Part shown: one piece after another, positions 57,820 through 64,000 of the stretch
Layout: the number at the start of each line of letters is the position of its first letter
Position numbering within the stretch: position 1 is the stretch's first letter
NCBI GenBank assembly: GCA_001683735.1
Contig: LUGG01000004.1
Span: 2,046,001-2,110,000, forward strand
Source of the DNA: Grifola frondosa
Taxonomy: Eukaryota; Basidiomycota; Agaricomycetes; Polyporales; Grifolaceae
Direction: 5' to 3'
DNA length: 64,000 nt
Program-made: the position numbers and the translations under genes
Notes under the pieces: model-generated
What the model saw: only the letters and a program-made list of their open reading frames with translations
Database searches by the model: none
What the model was told of the DNA's origin: nothing

Positions 57820-60224
57820 TTAATTCTCTTCTTCATCTGCGTCTGCGGCATTTTTGCACTTATGAAAGTGTTGAATTCCAGATAGAATATCGTGTATTCT
57901 TCTAGATGCTTGCTCTTGGAATGAATTGAAGGCGGCTGAATATGACGTATACTGCGCTTTTAAATCGCGAATATGTCGCCATGGTTTTAACAACATAAGC
58001 ATGGACGCGCAATATAATTCGTGGCTGTCTTCATCGTCATTTCGCGGAAAGAAATCTCCTATGAAGTTTGGTAGCGTATTGTGTCCTGGTGAACGAACGA
58101 TTCTATGTACTGATTGATATTTCGCGTGTTGTTGAAGGTAACGAACACGTTGATTTCGTGGCCGTCCTGAATGATGTTCATGCAAAGGTTCGTTCGTATC
58201 TGTGACGTCGTAGTTTGCGTTATTGATCGGTGCTTCATAAGTGTCGACGAAGAATGATAAGACATTCATCTCTTCCAATTCTCCGCCTCGAAGCGTGTAG
58301 TCCGCAACTTGAGACTTCGGGGCAATTCCATAAGGTGTGCCCTCGATAGCAATTAAGTCTTTACCCTTATTAACACGTATTAATTCTTTATTCATACGTC
58401 GCATTGCAATATTTAAGCTTACCTTTTCATCTTCTTCATGCAAAGGTATTACACGATGAATCGCAGAATCGCTCGCGCGAAGTTCTGGACTATGATAGTT
58501 CAGATGAGCTACAAATGTCGACCATCGGATGGGAATATAGTGATGTGATCGAAATACGTCTCCCCAGCCCATTAGGTATGACATTATCATCGGCGCAGAT
58601 ATCTCTTGTTCGCGATTAATACTGTTCACAGCACGGAACAATAATAATCGTTGCCGTTCCATCAAGTTTGCAATGTAATCGTTGTTTGCAAAATGGAAGG
58701 CGAGTCCTTTAGCAAAAACCGCAGAAGTATTGTAGTTTGATGCTTGATTTTTGGTAGCGTAGTTTGTGACGTAGAACGAGATGTTGAGTGTTTCTCTGCC
58801 GTTTAACAACAGGTTGATATCGTTATTCGCCATTATAGTTTCCAATAGTATGGGCATGGAAGCGTTCATAAATGCTAACGATCGTTTGGGATTCCATTTC
58901 CCTGATTCTAGAATTCTCGTCGTCTCCGATATTGGCCAGGGAGCTCGACGTTTGCACGCAATTACTCCATTCTTCTTCGCTCGTAGGCACGTTTCCGCGG
59001 TGCATACATGTATTTGTTTTGTTCTTGCTACCTTGATGCGTAGTTCTCGTGCTTCATCTTCGTATGTAGGTCCGAATGGATCGGGTTGACGATTATAACC
59101 TATTTCTGCGTCGGGTGCAATACGTTGCAAGTCGTTCTTCGTCTCTAGTCCTTCTACGAAAGCAACCGCGACTTCGTCTGCGTATGTTTTGATTTTTGAT
59201 CGAAATTCTTCGTCAGTTAATAGAATCTGCATTCTATCAGTTGACGGCGCATCCTTTAGCCACAACAAGGAATGCAAGTGAAGCGTCCCTCTGCCTTGAC
59301 ATTCGACTACTCCGAAGTAAGCCTTTACTGTTCCTAACACGCCTTTTCTCATCATAAGTCTCGCATTACCAGTAGTGCTGATGCCGAATAATTTGTCTAG
59401 GATTAAATTAACGACCATATGGAAGAATTTTGCAGCTGCGAGTGGATTTTCGACGATATTTATGGCCCGCTGATTCTTATCCGGACCGGCTAATCGCGAG
59501 AAATTGTCCATGTCGATGTCTTCACCGCAAAATAGTTGGACAAGAGGACTATGAAGGTCGTTGGGATTTATGGTAATCCATAGGCTCGGAGGATTCAGCA
59601 TGATAGCTGTACCCCAAATCTGCGTACGCAGGCTCCGACGCGCTGCGTTTGAACCGTCAATGTGGTTGGCCACTGCGTGAGTCTTCTTTCGTAATAATCG
59701 AATTGCAAGATTGCTGATTTCTTGTCTATTCTTTTCTTCTTCCGCTGCGTGTTCTAACATAGGCATTGTAATAGTCGATAACATCGAAGCGTCTCGCTCA
59801 AATGTCTTTTGATGCATTTGAATGCGAGCTGATAGAAGAGCTTTTCTCTTCTGTTGTACGCTAAACGCATGGAACGGCCAAATTGAATGGCGTTCGAATC
59901 GACGATCGACATATTGCAGCGCCCATCGAATGTGTTTAACATCGAAATTGGTCTTGGATGAGGTGTTTCCATTCCGCCCATTCCATACGGAAATAACAAT
60001 GGGTAAGTCTTCTCCCATATGTTTTCTGTTGGGATTGATACGTTATTGAAATCATTCGCGGGCGTCCAACCATGTTGAACTGCGTATCCGCCCTCATTTC
60101 CTTCCGTCCACAGATTAGCAAGACCCCATGATGCTAATTCAAATGCGGATATATTGTTTAATTCTGTGTCTTCGCAACCAAGGAATTGAAGCGGTATGAC
60201 ATCTTTATAGTTTTTCAATAACAT
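57820..60224 (-). pseudogene. Helitron Rep (HUH endonuclease) segment
   Basis: Helitron_like_N/Rep part. The upstream piece has ENIWEKTYPLLFPYGMGGM. From about 59945 the next frame continues VKHIRWALQYVDRRFERH, consistent with a missing T/A in a short run. The HUH motif is GRGTLHLHSLLWL (59260-59280) and the two catalytic tyrosines are in SFYVTNYATKNQ (Y-x3-Y, 58759-58773). Rolling-circle initiation by these residues is established for Helitrons. A TAA at 57820-57822 stands between this part and the helicase in the same frame (after ADADEEEN), with coding-like sequence on both sides. Confidence 0.87.
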
Positions 60225-60246
60225 TTTCTAAACATTGTCATTGGAT

Positions 60247-61430
60247 TCACGCACCAGGATTTCCGCTTTCATCGGTATCGTTTATAATATGATCCGCGCC
60301 CTCTCGATCTAAGGTGTCCATGTCATGTTCCTGCCGAATTGTAGCCAATAATTCGTCTGGGATATCATCTTCAGGAAGACCCGATAAACGAGCACATTCA
60401 ATGTGAATATCGCCGTAATGTTTCGGGTTATGTGTCTTCAACCACAATAATGCCCGAGCGATGCAATTTCTGCGTACACGGAAGGTCGAATGGAGCCATT
60501 TTTTGGGTAGTTTACCGACCCCGATATACGTCACAGATATCATAGAAGCCAATACCTGGACAGGATGTGGTAAAAGATTTCCGCGAAGCATGTCAACAAT
60601 TCGGTCGGTATTGAATTCGTACGTCGTTACGTTTCCCTTTAAGCCTCGCTGAACTGTATCTGGATTGTAGCTTCCTCGACGATCTTTAGGAAATAGCTTG
60701 ATAATGCACGCGCGCGTATAGTTGTGAGCGACCAGATATTGTTCCGGGATTGTCAACACCGTCAATTCGAAAGGTATATCCCCAATCCACATTCCATTCG
60801 CCAATGATAGCTTTGGAGGAAGATCTTGTGAATCGGTAAGTCCATTTTGACATTGTACGCATATTTGAATTAATATTTGTCCGTCGCGGCTGAGGCATCC
60901 TTGCTCCGCTAATAAACATCCCCCTAATAGATAATGAGCTGGATGTGGATTAGGCGGACGAAGACGATGACGATTTGGAATTTCGGTGTGTGGAATAGTG
61001 ATGAATGGATGTTCGGCTACCATCAAACGTCTAGCGCATACAGCACAGACTTGGTGCTTTAACGCTTCGTTAGACGTTGCGTCTCGAAAACCTTTCAAGA
61101 GCAATTTTCATTCTTCTCCATCCGAAGCCATCATAAATTCTCTTCCATCTTCTCTTTCCTCCTCTACAAACTGCATGCGATCAGTTCGTTCGTCCATCCT
61201 CCGTATTCGTTTTGATGTATTTGCGTCAACTAATAATTGTCGATAATAGCTGTCCAATACAGCCACTTCTTCAAGCAAGATACTTCGCTTTCGCTTAGCT
61301 CATCTGGATACAGAAACAGAGTCTCCTAGAATACTCAAGATTTCGTTCATAGTAAGTTCTTGATAATCCATAGACATGAACCGATGAGTTAAGACGTAGA
61401 GGAGGTTTTTCCGCCACAGCGCCACTGTCT
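60247..61430 (-). pseudogene. Helitron N-terminal region, DUF6570-like
   Basis: Contains ALKHQVCAVCARRLMV (CxxC), CLSRDGQILIQICVQCQNGL, LSLANGMWIGDIPFELTVLT, IPEQYLVAHNYTRACIIKLF and LPHPVQVLASMISVTYIGVG, which I recognise as the domain preceding Rep in basidiomycete Helitrons (remembered as DUF6570). Just upstream, in the same frame, a TGA at 61108-61110 separates it from RMDERTDRMQFVEEEREDG, so the N-terminus is broken or uses an unseen intron. Between this part and Rep (60225-60246) the frame also changes. Confidence 0.72.
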
Positions 61431-61522
61431 GTTATAACGATGACGTACGTTAAGTAAGCAATTCCTTTTCTCTTTCATTCCACATCGTTCACGACTTCAT
61501 ATTCAATCGTCATATTTTCTAC
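61431..61522. promoter_or_regulatory. Short divergent spacer between Helitron and upstream gene
   Basis: The Helitron protein (-) and the next gene (+) are read away from this AT-rich spacer, so it probably drives both. Confidence 0.4.
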
Positions 61523-62698
61523 ATGTCTCAATTCAAGAAGAAAAAACGAGCAGATGAAGACACTGGAGATAGCGAACGTTTAAGCAAATCTGCACGGTGA
61601 TTACACTTTAACATCTCTATTCCTCCTCTTGACGCTTCTAATAACAACCCCTATATAGACTCGAAGGGCACGACACCTTTATAGAAGGCAGTTCAGGAGG
61701 AAACCACTCTCCTACTAGGTATTTCTTGCAATCGTTAACTATCAAGGGAAGCTAATTACGTTTTGTATTAGTACTATCAGTACTATCGAAGAAGTAGTTC
61801 CTCGAATGATTGTACAAAAATCATATTTCAACGAAAACTTCATCTGGTACGTTATCATTATTACATCACGTTACCATTTCCTGACGCTTTCTTTTACTTT
61901 TTTCTTCTTATTTCAGACGCACCACCGTCCTCCGCGATCACGTCGATCCTGCCAATAACATATATTCTGTAGCTCACTTGCCCGCTGTCCTTCGCTGGGG
62001 CCAATCAGATTCTGGTCAAGACTACACGGGTAGATTGTGTACAAACGACAACACACCGATTATAGTATGGATAATAGGAGAATTGAAAAAAAAAACATCT
62101 TTATATTTCGCCAGGAGATCGTTTCAACGCCGTCAGCGTCGGTATTTTACCGCTGATGAGTGATGATCTCCTCACGATCAAAGGAGTTTTGCGCGACCGC
62201 TCGCATCCACAAATTGGTACGTCTTATCTGTACTCGTTGAACTTTTTATTCATATGTTAACGATTGGTTTGAAGACATCGTAGCTGCAACAGATATTGTC
62301 TACGCATCAGCATTTTTATCGACGCGAGACAATATAAATGCAGATGATTTCACAGTATGAGTCTCTCTTTTTAAATCCGGACTATCGACACGTTAACAAT
62401 AGTCGTCTAGGTGAAAAAATTTAACGAAATCTACGATAGTACAAAGACGTTCACTGCGAAATCCAAGATGGAAAAAATTGTTCCCGCTGCGCTTCATACT
62501 AACGATGTCATCCTAGTTGAAGCGTATGTCAAACGGTATCGCATCAAAGACGAGGATACCAGCAGCGACAAAACTATTAAACCACGAGATAATTCCTGGC
62601 AGAATTGGAAGGCATCTCTCGATTTAATCTCTATCTCTCAACTTCTACTCGGAGAACCCGACCCGCTACCTGAAGTATCTGCTTCGTTTTCCATTTGA
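61523..62698 (+). CDS. Helitron-neighbour gene A (hypothetical)
   Basis: Start MSQFKKKKRADEDTGDSERL at 61523. Spliced exons give LEGHDTFIEGSSGGNHSP, STISTIEEVVPRMIVQKSYF, RTTVLRDHVDPANNIYSVAH, LPAVLRWGQSDSGQDYTG, then over an 84-bp intron DRFNAVSVGILPLMSDDLLT, VAATDIVYASAFLSTRDNIN and KKFNEIYDSTKTFTAKSKME. It ends EPDPLPEVSASFSI at 62698. All junctions keep the frame. I have a weak memory of similar hypothetical proteins beside basidiomycete Helitrons, but the function is unknown. The Lys-rich start suggests a nuclear signal. Confidence 0.72.
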
Positions 62699-62925
62699 TT
62701 TTTTGTCTATATATCTCATTTTCTTAAAAATATGCACCGAATTTTTGACAGTTAAATTCGTCTCATTGGAAGGAAATGTGGAATATCTAAGGACTTTCAT
62801 ATTCGTCTAATGCATTACGACATCGTGGTTAAAGTTCATTTCCAGCTACTACGCCTATATAATAATAAGCCCCTGTCCACCCAACAGTGATCTTCCTTTG
62901 ACCGTTTACCACGTACGCATTCGCA

Positions 62926-63964
62926 ATGGATACAGCTTCGTCTCGTAGGTGAGTGTCGATATTCATACTCTATATTCATTTCACTCACATACTATACTAG
63001 TGTGATTTCCAAACTAGACGCATCTATTACGATACGTATCGCCGAACAACTCGACATACATAGTCTCCTTGCATGGCGATATACTGCGTCATTTTTCCAC
63101 TTCGTGATCACAGAACAATTGCGACACATATACACCACTCATCTCTCCCATTTCGTTGACCATCCCGATACTTTTCGTCACATTCTTCGTATCACCCATG
63201 CAGCTATATCGGGATCTTTCACCCTCAGCCTTTTCGATGACTCCATTCGTCCTAACGACCTCGACATTTACGTCACTGAACCATATGCTGTTCGACTTGC
63301 CACTTATCTTCGTGATGTCGAACATTATAGCGATGGCCGCGAAAATGTCGTTCCTTATCACTTATCCCTTCACACGCTCAGCCCTGATGTTCACTACCCT
63401 ATGAACGGTATCCAACAACTTCTACCTCTAATTCGGGAACAACGCCGAATCGACCTCATCGTCACTACATCGGATTCTGCGCTTACACCTCTCCCTTATT
63501 TTTGGTCGACGCTCGTAATGAATTTCGCAACTGCTGACTTCTGGTGTTGTTCATATCCCATCCTTACCGTCCTCTATCACTATGGCATCGTTAACGCGAT
63601 CAGAGTATTCAGTACTCCTATAGGCATGGAAAAAGCTCTCCGTTGCATCCAAAAATATGCACGGCGTGGCTATTATTTTGTCTTCACACCTGCTGAATGA
63701 AGGATCACTCATGCCGAAGTTACTCCCTGCGCAGAATCCGCAATCTGTCCTGCTCAGCGCCGCTTCTTCGGAGACAAATATTCTTTCATAATATCCTTAT
63801 TCCATCTCAACGACCGTCGACCTTACGATATCAACGATGATGTTTCCCCCATTCCTCCGTACAATCATCGCCTCTCTTATATATTAGCAGGTCCTCCATG
63901 CATGAATGGTTGTCCTCACAGAAATAATGTCGTTGATCCCGACGTTCAAGAGCAATTTATTTGA
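62926..63964 (+). CDS. Helitron-neighbour gene B, F-box-like N-terminus, in-frame TGA
   Basis: Exon 1 MDTASSR (62926-62948), a short intron, then SVISKLDASITIRIAEQLDI and HSLLAWRYTASFFHFVITEQ, which resembles an F-box helix set. LRITHAAISGSFTLSLFDDS, RPNDLDIYVTEPYAVRLATY and RIDLIVTTSDSALTPLPYFW follow; ISGS...DLDIYV loosely resembles a nucleotidyltransferase fold (GS...DxD). A TGA at 63698-63700 interrupts it, yet the same frame stays open and protein-like (CPAQRRFFGDKYSFIISLF, MNGCPHRNNVVDPDV) to 63964. The full product would be about 320 residues. Either a premature stop, a base error, or an unseen intron is present. Confidence 0.7.
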
Positions 63965-64000
63965 TATTTATCGATTAAAATAAAAAAGATCTCTTACGAT

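Larger units (their letters stand above)
55532..61430 (-). mobile_element. Helitron (rolling-circle transposon), minus strand
   Basis: Consecutive minus-strand segments encode a DUF6570-like N-terminus, a Helitron Rep domain and a Pif1-type helicase, the standard Helitron protein order in basidiomycetes. The 3' terminus (CTRR after a short hairpin) should lie near 55400-55680 and the 5' TC terminus above 61.4 kb, perhaps outside the window, but neither was pinned down. The coding frame is interrupted several times, so this copy looks inactive as written. Confidence 0.8.

Overview
The window looks like nuclear DNA from a filamentous basidiomycete (Agaricomycetes, most likely a wood-decay or polypore-type fungus; the order is my inference). 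Genes are broken by many 45-90 bp GT-AG introns. The gene families (grifolisin/aorsin-type sedolisins, a Cnn_1N spindle-pole protein, RAD7, basidiomycete-only kinases, a Plavaka transposon and a Helitron) all fit that group. No rRNA or tRNA genes, CRISPR arrays or bacterial features were seen. Exon boundaries were worked out by hand from splice sites plus reading-frame continuity.

Host-like region, 1-45 kb. In order: the 3' part of a sedolisin protease (+), a TMEM19/DUF92 membrane protein (+), a long Ser/Pro-rich protein (+), a C2-domain protein (-), an MFS transporter (-), a family 8 glycosyltransferase (-), a second complete sedolisin (-), a decayed amidohydrolase (+), a microtubule-organising-centre coiled-coil protein of the Mto1/ApsB type (+), a short-chain dehydrogenase with an 11-nt micro-exon (-), a multi-pass membrane protein (-), a Baeyer-Villiger-type flavin monooxygenase (+), an aldo-keto reductase (+) and its decayed tandem copy (+), a Ser/Thr kinase (-), the nucleotide-excision-repair gene rad7 (+), a MYND-finger fragment (+), and a second paralogous kinase (+). 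The dehydrogenase, monooxygenase and reductases lie together and could be a small oxidative metabolism cluster, though no backbone enzyme is visible.

Mobile-element region, 45.5-64 kb. A 1.7 kb hAT-type element (TSD CATCACGC) carries a second hAT-type element (TSD TATGTTAC) inside it. Next comes a Plavaka-type DNA transposon with two divergent genes: the transposase (-) and a DUF6698-like partner (+). A 381-bp hAT-type MITE (TSD GCGAGCAC) has split an exon of the partner gene. The remainder is a Helitron (-) with DUF6570-like, Rep (HUH, Y-x3-Y) and Pif1-helicase segments, and upstream of it a divergent pair of spliced genes that may belong to the element.

A recurring oddity runs across host genes and transposons. 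At least eight reading frames are broken by what looks like loss of one base, mostly in a G or C run, and each resumes in the next frame. This suggests either assembly or sequencing indels or parallel decay, and it affects how the gene models should be trusted.
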